Shown here: positions 9,710-21,557 of the stretch, one piece after another
How positions within the stretch are numbered: the first letter of the stretch is position 1
Layout of the letters: each line of letters starts with the position of its first letter
Origin: Actinomycetota bacterium
GTDB taxonomy: Bacteria > Actinomycetota > Acidimicrobiia > Acidimicrobiales > RAAP-2
DNA: 64,000 nt
Assembly (NCBI GenBank): GCA_009699875.1
Contig: WLNI01000001.1
Coordinates: 744,001 to 808,000, forward strand
Direction: 5' to 3'
Translations under genes and position numbers: made by a program
The notes under the pieces: generated by a model
The model's database searches: none
The model's input: the letters and a program-made list of their open reading frames with translations, nothing else
What the model was told of the DNA's origin: nothing

Positions 9710-12700
9710 TCAAGCTCCTGCTTGGGCGCCGCCGCCCAAACCTTCATCCACGCTTGGGGCATCTCCGGTCCAACTTGCCCCAATTTCAAGGGATTCGTCG
9801 GTTCCTTCAAAGCCTTCGAGCAGCCAGGCCGCCAAGTCATCGTCCTCTTGGCCATAGGCCACCATGGGCTCGGCATCTGGCATATCGAGCCGAATGGTTC
9901 GATAGTCCTCCATGCCTGAACCAGCGGGAATCAGTTTCCCGATGATGATGTTCTCCTTGAGGCCATAGAGGAAGTCAGAACGACCTTCAATGGCTGCTTC
10001 AGTCAGCACCCGTGTGGTCTCTTGGAACGAAGCCGCAGACAACCATGAATCAGTTGCAAGCGATGCCTTGGTGATACCCATCAACTCAACACGAGCTTCC
10101 GCAGGCTTTTTACCCTCGGCCACAAGTTCACGGTTGACCTCTGTGTAGACCTGCGCGTCGACCTGTTGACCAGGAAGGAATGTTGCATCTCCTGGGTCAG
10201 CAACGTTGACTCGTCGAAGCATTTGTCGAACGATAAGTTCGATGTGCTTGTCGTGAATCGATACACCCTGGTCTCGGTAAACCTTCTGGACTTCTTCGAC
10301 CAAGTACTGCTGAACGGCTCGCACACCCTTGACTTCCAAGAGTTCTTTCGGGTCTTTTGGACCTTCAACGAGTGCGTCACCCGCTGCGACCTCTTGACCA
10401 CTCTTGATCTCCAAGTGCACACGAAGGGGAACGAGTTCCTCTTGTTCGGTTCCGTCGTCGCCGACCACAGTGATGACTCGACCACTGTCTTCTTCGTCAA
10501 CTCGAACCACACCAGAGTGATGCGCAAGAATCGCTGCACCCTTCGGGGTACGGGCTTCAAAGAGTTCTACGACTCGAGGAAGACCGTGGGTAATGTCAGA
10601 ACCAGCAACACCACCAGTGTGGAAGGTTCGCATTGTTAACTGCGTTCCAGGCTCACCAATTGACTGTGCTGCGATCACACCAACTGCTTCACCGAGTTCA
10701 ATCATGTTCGTCGTCGCCAAGGACTGGCCATAACACGCCGAGCAGATTCCCTTCGACGCTTCACAGGTCAATGTTGATCGAACACGAATCCGAGTAATGC
10801 TTGGGTCGTCTCGCATGGCATCGACGTGCTCATCAGTCAACATGGTTCCCTGAGGAATCACGGTGCCGTCAGAGAGCGCAATGTCTTCACTTGTCACTCG
10901 GCCGTAGGCCCGAGTTTCCAAGTACGAACGCTTCCCTGAGGTATCAGGCTCAACGTCTTCAATCCAGATACCACGAGTCGTCTCGCAGTCGAGCTGGCGA
11001 ATGATGAGCTCTTGCGCAACGTCAACGAGTCGACGGGTCAAGTACCCAGAGTCAGCAGTTCGAAGTGCGGTGTCCGCGAGTCCCTTTCGAGCGCCGTGTG
11101 TCGAGATGAAGTACTCAAGAACACTGAGTCCTTCACGGAAACTCGACTTGATCGGACGAGGAATCATTTCACCACGTGGGTTTGAAACAAGGCCCTTCAT
11201 ACCGGCAATTTGTCGGATCTGCTGAGCATTTCCTCGAGCACCGGAGTCCACCATCATGTCGAGAGGGTTGAACGTCAACCCTGACAAGGTGTTCTCCATT
11301 GCTTGACCAACCTCAGAGTTCGCGCTCGTCCAGATTTCAACTTCTTTCTGGCGACGCTCGTCGTCGGTGATGATTCCTCGCTTGTACTGCGTCTCTGCTT
11401 TTTCCGCTTCTTTTTCGTAGCGGTCCAAGATCGCCTGCTTTTCTGGCGGGGTCTGGACGTCATTGATTGAAATCGTCAAACCGGACTGTGACGCGTATCG
11501 GAAACCGAGCGCCTTAATGCGGTCGAGGGATGCTGCAACTTCTTGCTTTCCCCATCCCGCTGTCAGTTCTTCGACAATCTCACCAATAGGTGTCGACTTT
11601 TTCCCAACCAATGTGTTGACGAAACGGAAGAAGAAAGGCAGTCCTTCGTTGAAGAGCACACGACCAGGCGTGGTCTCTACATTGAGTTGGCCTTTTTCAT
11701 CTGGTTCATAGCCCGCAGCAATCAAACGATCACCAAGCGCTGAGTCAACGTCGGGGCGAAGTTGGATCTTGGCGTGCAAGTCCACGTCGTGCGCGTCCAG
11801 TGCAGCTTCGATTTCGTAGACGTGACGGAATGCTCGACCCTGTCCCTTGACGTCGTCGATCATGAGCGTCAGGTAGTACGCACCAAAGACCATGTCTTGG
11901 GTTGGCACCGTGATAGGTCGACCCGTCGCAGGCGACAAAATGTTGTTCGCACTCAGCATCAAGATTCGAGCTTCAGCTTGCGCTTCGGCAGAGAGTGGCA
12001 AGTGAACTGCCATCTGGTCACCATCGAAGTCAGCATTGAAGGCGGTGCAGACCAAGGGGTGAACCTGGATCGCTTTTCCTTCAACGAGCATTGGCTCGAA
12101 GGCCTGGATCCCAAGTCGGTGAAGTGTTGGCGCACGGTTCAAAAGCACAGGGTGCTCTTTGATCACGTCTTCAAGCACGTCCCAAACCTGGGGCTTGCGT
12201 CGCTCCACCATTCGCTTTGCTGACTTGATGTTTTGAGCAAGCTCTTTGTCAACAAGTCGCTTCATGACGAATGGCTTAAAGAGCTCAAGGGCCATCAATT
12301 TAGGAAGACCACACTGATGCAGGAGCAAGTTTGGACCAATGACAATGACCGAACGGCCTGAGTAGTCCACTCGCTTTCCGAGCAAGTTCTGACGGAAACG
12401 CCCCTGCTTCCCCTTCAACATGTCAGAAAGTGACTTGAGGGGTCGGTTTCCTGGTCCTGAAACAGGACGACCACGACGACCATTGTCGAAGAGAGCGTCA
12501 ACAGCTTCTTGGAGCATTCGCTTTTCGTTGTTCACGATGATCTCAGGAGCACCTAAGTCAAGAAGTCGCTTCAATCGATTGTTTCGGTTGATGACTCGAC
12601 GGTAGAGATCGTTCAAGTCGGAGGTAGCGAAACGGCCACCATCGAGTTGAACCATTGGACGAAGATCTGGCGGGATGACTGGCACCGCGCCAAGGATCAT

Positions 12701-13696
12701 GGCTGCGGGGTCGTTGATTCGGCCACCTTGCTCGTTTCGACGGTTGAAGGCCGAAACAATCTTCAGTCGCTTAATCGCTTTTTGACGACGTTGTGCAGAA
12801 AGGGGCTTGCGGCCATCTGCCGCTTCAACCATTTCTCGCAACTTGATCTCTTCGGTGTCGAAGTCGATCCGTGCGATCAATGAAGAAATAACTTCAGCAC
12901 CCATGCCACCTTCGAAGTAGTCCTCGTAGCGGATTTTCAACTCTCGCCAGAGCAACTCATCTTCAATAATTTTACGGCTGTGCAGAGTCTTGAGTTCGGC
13001 AAGCGATCGATTCGCCATGTCTGCTTCTTCGTCGGCACGCTCTCGCATTGACGCGATCTCTTTTTCGACAAGACGCTGACGCGCTTTGATCTCGGTGTCT
13101 TTGGCACCCTCTTTTTCCATCTGTGCCAACTCGGCTTCTAAGGCCTTAAATCGACGATCGAGATCAAGGTCACGTCGCTTTTCAATTTCAGCAACTTCTT
13201 CGCGCAACTCAACTTCTAATTCAGGAAGATCGGCGTGACGCTTTTCTTCGTCAACCCAGGTCACCAAGTTCGCGGCAAAGTAAATAACTTTTTCAAGTTG
13301 TTTGGCCTTGAGTTCTTCTCGAGGCTCAGTCCCCATCAAGAGATAGGCGAGCCACGAACGCGTTCCACGCAAGTACCAAATATGAACGACCTCTGCAGCC
13401 AGCTCGATGTGACCCATTCGCTCACGACGAACTTTTGAACGCGTGACTTCAACACCACAACGCTCGCAGATAATTCCTTTAAATCGAACTCGCTTGTACT
13501 TTCCGCAGTAGCACTCCCAGTCCTTTGTAGGGCCGAAAATCTTCTCGCAGAACAAGCCGTCTTTTTCAGGACGAAGGGTTCGATAGTTAATGGTTTCTGG
13601 CTTTTTGACCTCACCATTGGACCAGCTACGGATGGAGTCCGCAGTTGCCAACCCAATTCGGAGTTGATCAAACGTATTGACGTCGAGCTTTGTCAT
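9710..13696 (-). CDS. rpoC: RNA polymerase beta-prime subunit
   Basis: 1328 residues. The N-terminal zinc site is intact (Cys62, Cys64, Cys77, Cys80) and the catalytic loop NADFDGDQ carries the three Mg-binding aspartates. The secondary zinc site Cys residues occur in [16 protein letters not shown], and the trigger-loop region with [14 protein letters not shown] is present. An insertion of coiled-coil character follows the zinc site (about residues 150-220, rich in Glu/Lys/Arg), as in other actinobacteria. It overlaps the rpoB stop by 4 bases, and its C-terminus ends in a Gly/Ala-rich tail. Confidence 0.98.
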   Translation of the reverse strand: MTKLDVNTFDQLRIGLATADSIRSWSNGEVKKPETINYRTLRPEKDGLFCEKIFGPTKDWECYCGKYKRVRFKGIICERCGVEVTRSKVRRERMGHIELAAEVVHIWYLRGTRSWLAYLLMGTEPREELKAKQLEKVIYFAANLVTWVDEEKRHADLPELEVELREEVAEIEKRRDLDLDRRFKALEAELAQMEKEGAKDTEIKARQRLVEKEIASMRERADEEADMANRSLAELKTLHSRKIIEDELLWRELKIRYEDYFEGGMGAEVISSLIARIDFDTEEIKLREMVEAADGRKPLSAQRRQKAIKRLKIVSAFNRRNEQGGRINDPAAMILGAVPVIPPDLRPMVQLDGGRFATSDLNDLYRRVINRNNRLKRLLDLGAPEIIVNNEKRMLQEAVDALFDNGRRGRPVSGPGNRPLKSLSDMLKGKQGRFRQNLLGKRVDYSGRSVIVIGPNLLLHQCGLPKLMALELFKPFVMKRLVDKELAQNIKSAKRMVERRKPQVWDVLEDVIKEHPVLLNRAPTLHRLGIQAFEPMLVEGKAIQVHPLVCTAFNADFDGDQMAVHLPLSAEAQAEARILMLSANNILSPATGRPITVPTQDMVFGAYYLTLMIDDVKGQGRAFRHVYEIEAALDAHDVDLHAKIQLRPDVDSALGDRLIAAGYEPDEKGQLNVETTPGRVLFNEGLPFFFRFVNTLVGKKSTPIGEIVEELTAGWGKQEVAASLDRIKALGFRYASQSGLTISINDVQTPPEKQAILDRYEKEAEKAETQYKRGIITDDERRQKEVEIWTSANSEVGQAMENTLSGLTFNPLDMMVDSGARGNAQQIRQIAGMKGLVSNPRGEMIPRPIKSSFREGLSVLEYFISTHGARKGLADTALRTADSGYLTRRLVDVAQELIIRQLDCETTRGIWIEDVEPDTSGKRSYLETRAYGRVTSEDIALSDGTVIPQGTMLTDEHVDAMRDDPSITRIRVRSTLTCEASKGICSACYGQSLATTNMIELGEAVGVIAAQSIGEPGTQLTMRTFHTGGVAGSDITHGLPRVVELFEARTPKGAAILAHHSGVVRVDEEDSGRVITVVGDDGTEQEELVPLRVHLEIKSGQEVAAGDALVEGPKDPKELLEVKGVRAVQQYLVEEVQKVYRDQGVSIHDKHIELIVRQMLRRVNVADPGDATFLPGQQVDAQVYTEVNRELVAEGKKPAEARVELMGITKASLATDSWLSAASFQETTRVLTEAAIEGRSDFLYGLKENIIIGKLIPAGSGMEDYRTIRLDMPDAEPMVAYGQEDDDLAAWLLEGFEGTDESLEIGASWTGDAPSVDEGLGGGAQAGA

Positions 13697-16600
13697 CGAC
13701 CTAAGCCCCTCTCTGCCGCACGGCGTGCGTCTTCTTCGTCCGAGCCACGTTCTGGTCGGCTGATATCAATTCCAAGTTCCTCGGCCGCCCGGAAGACGTC
13801 CTCATCAATCTCTGCCATCTCGATCTGTTGACCGACATCGTTCAAGACTTCAACGTCAAGACAGAGCGACTGCATTTCCTTAATCAGCACCTTGAAGCTC
13901 TCAGGGATACCGGGCTCAGGAATGTTCTCGCCCTTCACGATGGCTTCGTAGACCTTGACTCGGCCCAGCACGTCATCGGACTTGATGGTCAGCAACTCTT
14001 GAAGGGCATAGGCCGCTCCATAGGCTTCAAGGGCCCACACTTCCATCTCACCGAACCGCTGCCCACCGAATTGGGCTTTTCCACCCAGAGGCTGCTGCGT
14101 GATCATTGAGTAAGGGCCAGTTGAACGAGCGTGGATCTTGTCGTCAACCAAGTGAGCCAGTTTCAAGATGTAGACGAAACCAACCGAGATTGGGTTGTCA
14201 TATTTCTCACCAGTTCGCCCGTTGTAGAGATCAACCTTGCCGTCATCGCCGATCTGGACATTTCCGTCTGCAGAGTCCGACTTGAGATTCCGGAAGATGT
14301 TCTGGATCGTCGAGTGACGACCAGCATCTTCTTCTTCGTCCCAGTGCGCTCCGTCAAAGACAGGTGTCGCAACCCATGCCGCTGGCTCGGTTCGAGGACG
14401 AGTCTTTCGAGACGCACCGTCATCCTTGCCTGAGGTACCGACCTTGTCGGTGAGCTCAATGCCGTCCCACCCGTATCGAGCGGCGTAGCCCAAGTGACTT
14501 TCGAGGACCTGGCCAACATTCATTCGAGATGGCACACCAAGTGGGTTCAAAATAATGTCCACTGGCGTTCCGTCCGCCAAATACGGCATGTCTTCAATCG
14601 GAAGAATCTTTGAGATAACTCCCTTGTTGCCGTGACGTCCAGCCAACTTGTCGCCTTCTGAGATCTTTCGCTTCTGTGCGACATAGATCCGAACGAGTTC
14701 GTTCACGCCAGGAGGCAGTTCATCACCGAGTTCACGTGAGAACACGCGCACGTCGATAACTTTTCCAGACTCACCGTGAGGAACTTTAAGTGAGGTGTCT
14801 CGAACTTCTCGAGCCTTCTCACCGAAGATGGCTCGAAGAAGTCGCTCTTCAGGCGTCTGCTCGGTCTCACCCTTTGGGGTCACTTTTCCAACGAGAACAT
14901 CTCCAGGTCCAACTTCAGCACCAACTCGAATGATCCCGCGATCGTCCAAGTCCGCCAAAATCTCTTCAGAGAGGTTCGGGATGTCACGAGTGATTTCTTC
15001 GGCACCAAGCTTGGTGTCTCGGGCATCAATCTCGTGCTCTTCGATGTGAATCGATGTCAACACATCATCTTTGACAAGTCGTTGCGACAAGATGATCGCG
15101 TCTTCGTAGTTGTAGCCCTCCCATGGCATAAATGCCACGAGCAGGTTCTTACCCAATGCCAACTCGCCGTTGTGGGTCGAAGGACCGTCGGCAATCAGAT
15201 CACCCTTGGTCAACTTGTCACCCTCATCGACGAGAGGTCGCTGGTTGATACAGGTGTTCTGGTTGGATCGTCGGAACTTGGCCAAGGTGTAGGTCTTTTT
15301 ACCCAACACGTGACCCAAACGATCTTTTTCGCCGGCCTTGTAGTCAATGACAACGTGATCGCCAGTGACTTCAAGAACAGTTCCGTCGGCTTCAGCAAGG
15401 ACCATGTCACCCGCGTCACGCGCTGCGCGAGATTCGATACCTGTTCCAATGTACGGAGCTTCAGGAACGATCAGCGGCACTGCTTGTTTCTGCATGTTGG
15501 CACCCATCAGGGCACGGTTGGCGTCGTCATGTTCCACGAATGGAATCAATGCCGTCGACACAGAGACAATCTGCTTTGGAGAGACGTCCATGAGGTCAAC
15601 TTCACTTGGTGGCACGAAGTCAATTTCTGACGTCGTTCCGTAGCTTGAGTTTTGTGAACCCATACGGACACCAGTTCCCGCTGGTCCACGTCGCACGAGG
15701 ACACGGTCTTCGGTGAAGTTTCCTTTGTCGTCAATCTGCGCATTGGCCTGAGCAATAACGTGCTCTTCTTCTTCGTCAGCGGCGAAGTAGCGGACCTTGT
15801 CAGTGACTCGCCCGTTCGCGACTTCGCGATAGGGAGTTTCAATGAATCCGTATTCGTTTACTCGGGCATAGGTTGCCAACGAACCAATCAGACCAATGTT
15901 TGGACCTTCTGGAGTTTCAATAGGACACATACGTCCGTAGTGAGAACTGTGAACGTCTCGAACTTCGAAACCGGCACGCTCTCGAGAAAGTCCACCTGGC
16001 CCCAACGCTGAAAGACGTCGCTTGTGAGCGAGTCCTGACAACGGGTTGTTCTGGTCCATGAACTGTGACAACTGGCTCGTACCAAAGAACTCTTTCACCG
16101 ATGCCACAACTGGTCGGATGTTGATCAAGGTCTGAGGAGTAATTGCTTCAACGTCTTGGGTGCTCATGCGCTCTCGCACCACTCGCTCCATACGCGACAG
16201 CCCAACTCGGACTTGGTTTTGAATCAGCTCACCAACGCTACGGATACGACGGTTCGCAAAGTGATCTTGGTCATCAATGCGATACGTGGTCTCAGCATCA
16301 GCCATGTGCTTCGCCAAGTGCAACATGTAGGTTGACGCAGCGAGAATTTCACTCTGCGCCAGTGTTCCTTGGTCCACCAGTGGCTTCTCAAGTTTGATAC
16401 CTAGAATGTCTTGGATTTTGTCGATCTCTGGTCCAAGTTTTCGGTTCAACTTGTAACGACCAACTCGCGTGAGGTCGTAACGCTTCGGGTTGAAGAACGC
16501 GTTCTCAAAGTACTGACGCGCTGATTCAACCGACAGCGGCTCACCTGGGCGGGCTCGCTTGTAGATCTCGAGCAATGCGTCTTCACGAGTTTCGATATTG

Positions 16601-17286
16601 CCTTGTTCTTTCGCCCATTGACCTTCGAGGAAATCAAAGTGCCCTACGAACTTGTCGTAGAACTTCTCATCTTCAAAGCCCAAGGCGCGCAGCAGAACGA
16701 AGAGAGAAATTCGACGCTTCCGAGCGACTCTGGTTCCTGCGGTGACGTCACGGTTTGGCTTGTTCTCAATGTCAAACTCAATCCACTCACCACGATAGGG
16801 GTGGATGGTTCCGGTAAAGAGTGTCTTGGCGTCACGGCCAGGAGCAAAAATTGCACCAGGCGAACGAACCAACTGGCTCACCACAACACGCTCAGTGCCG
16901 TTGACCACGAAGGTTCCGCGGTCAGTCATCACGGGGAAGTCACCCATGAAGACGGTCTGCTCTTTGATCTCACCAGTGTCGGCATTCATGAACCGGGCGC
17001 GCACGAACACAGGTGCGGCGTAGGTCATGTCTTTTTCCTTGCACTCTTCAACCGTGAACTTCGGTGGCGGACGCAAGTCCGGGTCGTCGGGATCAAACTC
17101 AAGCTCAAGGCTTAAGCGTCCGGTGAAGTCCTCAATTGGGCTGATGTCGTTGAATGTTTCAACGAGGCCTTTGTCGAGGAACCATTTGAAACTGTCACGC
17201 TGAATAGCGATCAAGTCGGGTAGTGGCAATGCCTCTTCGATGTTGGCGAATGAGACACGTTCGTGGCTAATGGACCGTGAGGGCAA
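13693..17286 (-). CDS. rpoB: RNA polymerase beta subunit
   Basis: 1197 residues. The rifampicin-binding cluster is at about residues 401-430: [19 protein letters not shown] then [12 protein letters not shown]. Residues equivalent to E. coli Asp516, His526 and Ser531 are Asp411, His421 and Ser426, all sensitive-type. Further hallmarks are [18 protein letters not shown], the [14 protein letters not shown] active-site region and the C-terminal [20 protein letters not shown]. It is preceded by a 322-base structured spacer after rplL and followed by rpoC with a 4-base overlap. Confidence 0.98.
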   Translation of the reverse strand: MPSRSISHERVSFANIEEALPLPDLIAIQRDSFKWFLDKGLVETFNDISPIEDFTGRLSLELEFDPDDPDLRPPPKFTVEECKEKDMTYAAPVFVRARFMNADTGEIKEQTVFMGDFPVMTDRGTFVVNGTERVVVSQLVRSPGAIFAPGRDAKTLFTGTIHPYRGEWIEFDIENKPNRDVTAGTRVARKRRISLFVLLRALGFEDEKFYDKFVGHFDFLEGQWAKEQGNIETREDALLEIYKRARPGEPLSVESARQYFENAFFNPKRYDLTRVGRYKLNRKLGPEIDKIQDILGIKLEKPLVDQGTLAQSEILAASTYMLHLAKHMADAETTYRIDDQDHFANRRIRSVGELIQNQVRVGLSRMERVVRERMSTQDVEAITPQTLINIRPVVASVKEFFGTSQLSQFMDQNNPLSGLAHKRRLSALGPGGLSRERAGFEVRDVHSSHYGRMCPIETPEGPNIGLIGSLATYARVNEYGFIETPYREVANGRVTDKVRYFAADEEEEHVIAQANAQIDDKGNFTEDRVLVRRGPAGTGVRMGSQNSSYGTTSEIDFVPPSEVDLMDVSPKQIVSVSTALIPFVEHDDANRALMGANMQKQAVPLIVPEAPYIGTGIESRAARDAGDMVLAEADGTVLEVTGDHVVIDYKAGEKDRLGHVLGKKTYTLAKFRRSNQNTCINQRPLVDEGDKLTKGDLIADGPSTHNGELALGKNLLVAFMPWEGYNYEDAIILSQRLVKDDVLTSIHIEEHEIDARDTKLGAEEITRDIPNLSEEILADLDDRGIIRVGAEVGPGDVLVGKVTPKGETEQTPEERLLRAIFGEKAREVRDTSLKVPHGESGKVIDVRVFSRELGDELPPGVNELVRIYVAQKRKISEGDKLAGRHGNKGVISKILPIEDMPYLADGTPVDIILNPLGVPSRMNVGQVLESHLGYAARYGWDGIELTDKVGTSGKDDGASRKTRPRTEPAAWVATPVFDGAHWDEEEDAGRHSTIQNIFRNLKSDSADGNVQIGDDGKVDLYNGRTGEKYDNPISVGFVYILKLAHLVDDKIHARSTGPYSMITQQPLGGKAQFGGQRFGEMEVWALEAYGAAYALQELLTIKSDDVLGRVKVYEAIVKGENIPEPGIPESFKVLIKEMQSLCLDVEVLNDVGQQIEMAEIDEDVFRAAEELGIDISRPERGSDEEDARRAAERGLGR

Positions 17287-17608
17287 CGGCCTACTCCTCC
17301 CTGGTGGGATTACTAATTCGGACGGGGTGACTTAAGTTCTAGCTACTGAACGGCGAGTGCTCTCTTGAAGGCACAGCGCGCAGCGGTGAGACTGCTGCAC
17401 AAAGAGGCAGACAAGGGAGAGACGACGAAGATTGATACTAGCGCCGTTTCAGGGAGAGCACAACACAGACCTGCGAGGTACCCCGCAGGTGCCCTGGGGC
17501 ATCCCGTGCTGTGACTGACCCTAGAGACGAGCCTTGGCCACGTCAAGGACCCTCGCCTCTCACGCCCACAATGGGCGATTTGGGCCAGAATCCTTGACGG
17601 AACCTGGG
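17287..17608 (-). promoter_or_regulatory. 322-base gene-free spacer between rplL and rpoB with nested hairpins
   Basis: No coding frame here shows homology. Just downstream of the rplL stop are 9-bp arms CGTCAAGGA (17541-17549) and TCCTTGACG (17591-17599) enclosing a second perfect hairpin (6-bp arms CGCCCA/TGGGCG, 17563-17577). A further hairpin with arms CCTGCG/CGCAGG lies near 17471-17490. In many bacteria this spacer holds a partial terminator and an RNase III processing site that set the ratio of L7/L12 to RNA polymerase; the layout fits that role but no T run is present. Confidence 0.6.
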
Positions 17609-18001
17609 TTACTTCAGTTCGACAGTTGCTCCAGCACCCTCAAGGGCGGCCTTGGCCTTCTCGGCATCCTCTTTTGAGGCACCTTCAAGCACAGGCTTTG
17701 GAGCGGAGTCGACGAGATCTTTGGCTTCTTTGAGGCCAAGGCTGGTAAGCCCACGGACCTCTTTGATGACCTGGATCTTCTTGTCACCAGCATCAGCCAG
17801 GATGACGTCAAAGGAGCTCTGCTCCTCGGCGCCAGCACCAGCATCGCCTCCACCAGCGGCAGGGGCAGCAGCAACGGCTGCTGGGGCTGCTGCGGTCACG
17901 CCGAAGCGCTCTTCGAAGTCCTTGAGCAGTTCGGAGAGCTCAATTACGGTGAGCTCGGCGATGCCGTCGAGGATCTGGTCCTTGGTCAGGGTTGCGGCCA
18001 T
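17609..18001 (-). CDS. rplL: Ribosomal protein bL12 (L7/L12)
   Basis: 130 residues: N-terminal dimerisation domain ([19 protein letters not shown]), an Ala/Gly-rich hinge (about 37-58) and the C-terminal factor-binding domain [20 protein letters not shown] with [16 protein letters not shown]-type helix (here [16 protein letters not shown]). Multiple copies form the stalk that recruits EF-Tu, EF-G and IF2. It is 51 bases downstream of rplJ and upstream of the structured spacer before rpoB. Confidence 0.97.
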   Translation of the reverse strand: MAATLTKDQILDGIAELTVIELSELLKDFEERFGVTAAAPAAVAAAPAAGGGDAGAGAEEQSSFDVILADAGDKKIQVIKEVRGLTSLGLKEAKDLVDSAPKPVLEGASKEDAEKAKAALEGAGATVELK

Positions 18002-18052
18002 GGTTGTTTCCTTTCGTGTGTCGATCAGTGTTTTCTTGGGATGGATAGGGAC

Positions 18053-18814
18053 TTATGCCTCGTCTGCTGGCGCCTGATCGGGGGCGTCCGCAACTTCGGC
18101 AGCTACTTCTTCTTCAACAACAGCTTGCGCTTCTGCTTCTTCAGGAGCCTCACTCACTGCCTCAGGGGCAGCGGCTTGGTCAACAACTTCAGACTCGTCA
18201 GGAACGGTCGCCGGGGCTTCTTCATGCGCACTTGGCGCAGGCTCGTCGCTGGCGACGGGTGCTTCTGGCTCAGGCGAGGCCGCTGGGGCGGGGGCTGGCT
18301 TTGTCTCGATCAGGGCTTTTAAGCCGTAGGCAAAGCTCTGAGGGACTGCCTTCATCAAACCAGCGAGCTGCTGCATCGGCGACGCGAACAGTCCGGCAAG
18401 TTGCGAGAGCAGGACTTCTCGAGAAGGCAGATCGGCAAGAGTCTTGAGCGCTGCGGCGGTTAAGGGGCTGCCTTCAAACACGCCACCCTTGATCACGAGG
18501 GCTGGATTTGCCGTTGAAAATTCCTTCAGCGCCTTCGCAACCGCACTTGGATCGCCCTCAATAAAGGCAATCGCCGTTGGTCCAACGAGGAATTCAGCAA
18601 GTGACTCATTGGCGGTGCCTTGGAGGGCTCGACGAACCAGTGTGTTCTTGAACACTTTGTAGTCCCCGCCGACCGCACGGAGGTTTTTCCGAAGATCTGC
18701 CATCTCAGCGACCGTGAGGCCACGATATTCAGTGACAACCGACGCGCTTGATCCTTCGAGACGCTCTCGCACCTCGTCAATCACAGCGATCTTCTCTGGC
18801 CTTGGCTCTTCCAT
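18053..18814 (-). CDS. rplJ: Ribosomal protein uL10 with Ala/Glu/Pro-rich tail
   Basis: The first roughly 170 residues are uL10: MEEPRPEKIAVIDEVRERLE, TEYRGLTVAEMADLRKNLRAVGGDYKVFKNTLVRRAL and the C-terminal helix that binds L7/L12 dimers. Total length is 253 residues because of an extra 80-residue tail rich in Ala, Glu and Pro with almost no bulky residues. A GGAGG ribosome site precedes the ATG at 18814. It follows a typical L10 leader, so expression is probably autoregulated by the L10-L12 complex. Confidence 0.96.
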   Translation of the reverse strand: MEEPRPEKIAVIDEVRERLEGSSASVVTEYRGLTVAEMADLRKNLRAVGGDYKVFKNTLVRRALQGTANESLAEFLVGPTAIAFIEGDPSAVAKALKEFSTANPALVIKGGVFEGSPLTAAALKTLADLPSREVLLSQLAGLFASPMQQLAGLMKAVPQSFAYGLKALIETKPAPAPAASPEPEAPVASDEPAPSAHEEAPATVPDESEVVDQAAAPEAVSEAPEEAEAQAVVEEEVAAEVADAPDQAPADEA

Positions 18815-18827
18815 CTCTCGTCCTCCG

Positions 18828-18972
18828 CCGACAATGCTGCCGGCCCATGTGGCCTCTGCGCATCCGGGGCGAGAGCGGACTCACCGCAGCAGTCGCTGCG
18901 TGAGACCACCTCGTCAGGCGGGCCTTTCGGCCCTTTCAGCCACTTTTTCGTGGCACCGGATGTCTTCGGCGT
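18828..18972 (-). ncRNA. L10 leader (autoregulatory mRNA structure upstream of rplJ)
   Basis: The rplA-rplJ gap is 244 bases and matches the position and layout of the L10 leader. On the minus strand it has CCGAAGACATCCGGTG (complement of 18953-18968), like the conserved kink-turn-type element of actinobacterial leaders. A GGGCC/GGCCC hairpin (near 18919-18933) and a CTCACGCAGC/GCTGCGGTGAG pairing (near 18882-18905) follow. Binding of L10(L12)4 is known to down-regulate rplJL translation. Boundaries are approximate. Confidence 0.65.
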
Positions 18973-19058
18973 TCTTGCTTCTCGATCTTGCTGCTCCCAG
19001 CGAGGGGAACAGGAATTGAAAGATTAGCCCTCTTTTTTCAAAAGCGCCAATCGGATTC

Positions 19059-19781
19059 TTAGGCTGACGCGACAGCCAACTCGTCGACTTCTCGAACCAA
19101 TGAGGGGTCCAACTTAATTCCAGGACCCATCGTTGAAGAAAGCGCAGCCGAGAGGAGATAGCGACCCTTGGCTGATGCTGGCTTGACCTTGAAGAGTTCA
19201 TCAACAACGGCTTTGACGTTTTTGATCAAGTCCTCGTTCGAGAACGAGACCTTCCCGACCGAAACGTGGACGTTGCCCACTTTGTCAGTTCGGTACTCCA
19301 CTCGGCCAGCCTTGAATTCTGCCACCGCTTTTCCAACTTCCATGGTGACCGTTCCGGTCTTCGGGTTTGGCATCAAGCCTCGAGGACCCATCGTGCGACC
19401 CAAGGTTCCAACTTGTCCCATGAGATCTGGGGTTGCGATGGCGATATCGAAATCAAGAAACCCTTCGGCCACCTTGGCCACCAGGTCATCTGCACCAACG
19501 ACGTCCGCACCGGCTTCTCGAGCTTGATCAGCCTGTTCGCCTGCGGCGAACACGGCCACTCGAACCGTTCGTCCAGATCCTGCGGGAAGCGAAAGCGTGC
19601 CCCGAATGAGTTGCTCGGCCTTGCGAGGGTCAATTCCCAACCGACCGGCAAACTCGACCGTCTCGTCAAACTTTGCCGTGGCCAACTCTTTGACGAGTCC
19701 TACCGCGACAGGAATGCTGTGAAGTTCTTCTCGGTCGATCCGCTTGAGCGCATCGCTGTAGTTTTTTCCGTGCTGCGTCAT
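19059..19781 (-). CDS. rplA: Ribosomal protein uL1
   Basis: 240 residues. It starts [19 protein letters not shown] and contains the conserved [37 protein letters not shown] block. uL1 forms the mobile stalk at the E site and helps release deacylated tRNA. It is 25 bases from rplK. In E. coli uL1 represses rplKA; no site was identified here. Confidence 0.97.
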   Translation of the reverse strand: MTQHGKNYSDALKRIDREELHSIPVAVGLVKELATAKFDETVEFAGRLGIDPRKAEQLIRGTLSLPAGSGRTVRVAVFAAGEQADQAREAGADVVGADDLVAKVAEGFLDFDIAIATPDLMGQVGTLGRTMGPRGLMPNPKTGTVTMEVGKAVAEFKAGRVEYRTDKVGNVHVSVGKVSFSNEDLIKNVKAVVDELFKVKPASAKGRYLLSAALSSTMGPGIKLDPSLVREVDELAVASA

Positions 19782-19806
19782 TTCTTCTTCTCTCTTTGTT
19801 GGTCTC

Positions 19807-20238
19807 TTACCTAGCGACAGTGATGCCCATAGAACGGGCGGTTCCAGCGACTTGAAGTTTCGCCATCTCGAGGTCGTCCGTGTTCAAGTCTGGCAACTTG
19901 GTCTTGGCGATCTCTTCGACTTGAGCTTGGGTCACTGAGGCGACCGTCTCTCGTCCCGCGGTGCTCGCACCCTTCGCCACGCCGGCTGCTTGTCGCAGGA
20001 GGACAGGGGTTGGTGGAGTTTTGAGAATGAACGAAAACGTTCGGTCTTCAAAGATCGAGATCTCGACCGGAATAACGGAACCCCGCATCGACTCGGTTTG
20101 GGCGTTGTACTGCTTACAGAAGTCCATTGTCTGGATTCCGTGCGGTCCAAGTGCCGTTCCCACTGGCGGCGCAGGCGTCGCTCCTCCAGCTTCAAGCTGG
20201 ATCTTGACGACGGCAAGTACCTTCTTTGGAGGAGCCAT
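19807..20238 (-). CDS. rplK: Ribosomal protein uL11
   Basis: 143 residues. It starts [22 protein letters not shown] and contains the thiostrepton-site prolines ([14 protein letters not shown]) and the C-terminal rRNA-binding domain ending [10 protein letters not shown]. uL11 is part of the GTPase-associated centre and is needed for RelA-type stringent signalling in many bacteria. It lies 45 bases after nusG. Confidence 0.97.
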   Translation of the reverse strand: MAPPKKVLAVVKIQLEAGGATPAPPVGTALGPHGIQTMDFCKQYNAQTESMRGSVIPVEISIFEDRTFSFILKTPPTPVLLRQAAGVAKGASTAGRETVASVTQAQVEEIAKTKLPDLNTDDLEMAKLQVAGTARSMGITVAR

Positions 20239-20283
20239 GTTGGATTTCCCTTCTTCTTTCGTTCACAATCACGCAAGCGCGAT

Positions 20284-21024
20284 TTAGAGTTTTGCGACCT
20301 GGCTAAATTCGAGTTCGACCGGGGTTTCCCGCCCGAAGATGTTGACCAGCACTTTGACTTTGAGTTGGTCTTCGTTGATCTCGGCGATCTGGCCCGAGAA
20401 GTCGGCGAATGGGCCTTCCTTGACACGAACGGTTTCGTTGATTTCGTACTCCGAGCGAGGTCGACTGCGCTTGGTCGGCGCCGCTTCACCTTCGGCTTCG
20501 ACGTGCAGAATGTTTTCAACTTCTTTTCGCGAGAGCGGCACCGGCTTGGTTCCGGGGCCGACAAATCCGGTAACGCCAGGCGTGCCACGGATCGCACCCC
20601 ATGCTTCGTCATCTAAATCACAACGGACGAGGATGTAGCCAGGAAAGACTTTCTTGGCGACCGTGACTTTCTTGCCACCCTTGAACTCGACGACGTCTTC
20701 CATGGGAATAACAATTTCAAAAACGGAATCTTCCATTGCCCGAGACGTAATGACGTTTTCAAGGTTGCCCTTTACTTTGTTCTCGTAGCCCGAGTAGGTG
20801 TGGACGACGTACCAGCGACCGGGTCGGTCGTAGGGACTCTCGACGGCTGGTTGCTCGTACTCTTCGTCGTCATCGACGAAGTCCTCGCTCAGCAATTCGG
20901 TCTCGGTCACCACGTCACTCACCACGATCTCTTCAACAATGACTGCCTCTTCAACGACGAGCGCGCTCTCCCCCGAAGGGACAACACCATCAATCTCTTG
21001 GGAAGTTTCTTCTTCAATGTTCAC
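20284..21024 (-). CDS. nusG: Transcription factor NusG with acidic N-terminal extension
   Basis: 246 residues. The NGN domain begins at RWYVVHTYSGYENKVK (about 69) and includes VFPGYILVRCDLDDEAW; the KOW domain is at VKEGPFADFSGQIAEI. It couples RNA polymerase to the ribosome or Rho. The first 65 residues are a strongly acidic, Val/Glu-rich segment of the kind seen in other actinobacteria. It follows secE by 21 bases, the usual pair. Confidence 0.96.
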   Translation of the reverse strand: MNIEEETSQEIDGVVPSGESALVVEEAVIVEEIVVSDVVTETELLSEDFVDDDEEYEQPAVESPYDRPGRWYVVHTYSGYENKVKGNLENVITSRAMEDSVFEIVIPMEDVVEFKGGKKVTVAKKVFPGYILVRCDLDDEAWGAIRGTPGVTGFVGPGTKPVPLSRKEVENILHVEAEGEAAPTKRSRPRSEYEINETVRVKEGPFADFSGQIAEINEDQLKVKVLVNIFGRETPVELEFSQVAKL

Positions 21025-21045
21025 AGCGATGCCGATCAGTAGGGG

Positions 21046-21345
21046 TTAGTTCTGGAAGAGGTAGACAACAAATTTACCAAACACAAGGTTCAATCCGTAA
21101 ATCAAACCAATCATCACGATCAGAACAAACAGGGTAATGCTTGTGTAGTTAATCAATTCCGGTCGAGTTGGCCATGATACTTGGCGCATCTCCTCCCGAA
21201 CTTCCCGGAAGAATTGGCGGATTGATGCCCGTTTTTTGGCTGGTCGCCGCTGAGACGCTGACCCTTGGGCGCGTCGAGCCTGCGGTGCTCCATCTGGGCC
21301 TGCCTGGCCCTGACGCTGCATCATGCGCTTGGTCTCGCGGTTCAC
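21046..21345 (-). CDS. secE: Preprotein translocase subunit SecE
   Basis: Starting at the GTG at 21345 (MNRETKRMMQRQGQ) the protein has 99 residues; the longer open frame runs back into tRNA-Trp and is not credible. A basic, Gln/Arg-rich N-terminus is followed by the SecE signature FFREVREEMRQVSWPTRPELINYT and one membrane helix (TLFVLIVMIGLIYGLNLVF). It clamps SecY in the Sec channel. A start at MMQRQ (21324) is also possible. Confidence 0.93.
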   Translation of the reverse strand: MNRETKRMMQRQGQAGPDGAPQARRAQGSASQRRPAKKRASIRQFFREVREEMRQVSWPTRPELINYTSITLFVLIVMIGLIYGLNLVFGKFVVYLFQN

Positions 21346-21396
21346 GTGTGTTGCCTTTTCGGTGAGTTGAATAGAAATTGATATATCTGGACTGAG

Positions 21397-21469
21397 CAGG
21401 GCAGGAGGGACTTGAACCCCCAACACCCGGTTTTGGAGACCGGTGCTCTACCAGTTGAGCTACTGCCCT
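21397..21469 (-). tRNA. tRNA-Trp(CCA)
   Basis: Cloverleaf on the minus strand: 7-bp acceptor AGGGCAG/CTGCCCT, D arm with TAGCTCAACTGGTAGAGCA, anticodon stem CCGGT..ACCGG with anticodon CCA, T arm GGGGGTTCAAGTCCCTC. The 3' CCA is not encoded. It lies just upstream of secE, as in many actinobacteria, and may be co-transcribed with it. Confidence 0.96.
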
Positions 21470-21557
21470 TCGTGGGCCGCTCTTCGTGGCCTCAGATTGG
21501 AGTCAAAGAGGACGCCTGAGCGAAGCCAAATGCTAGCACCGCCCCAGCAGGCCTCGT

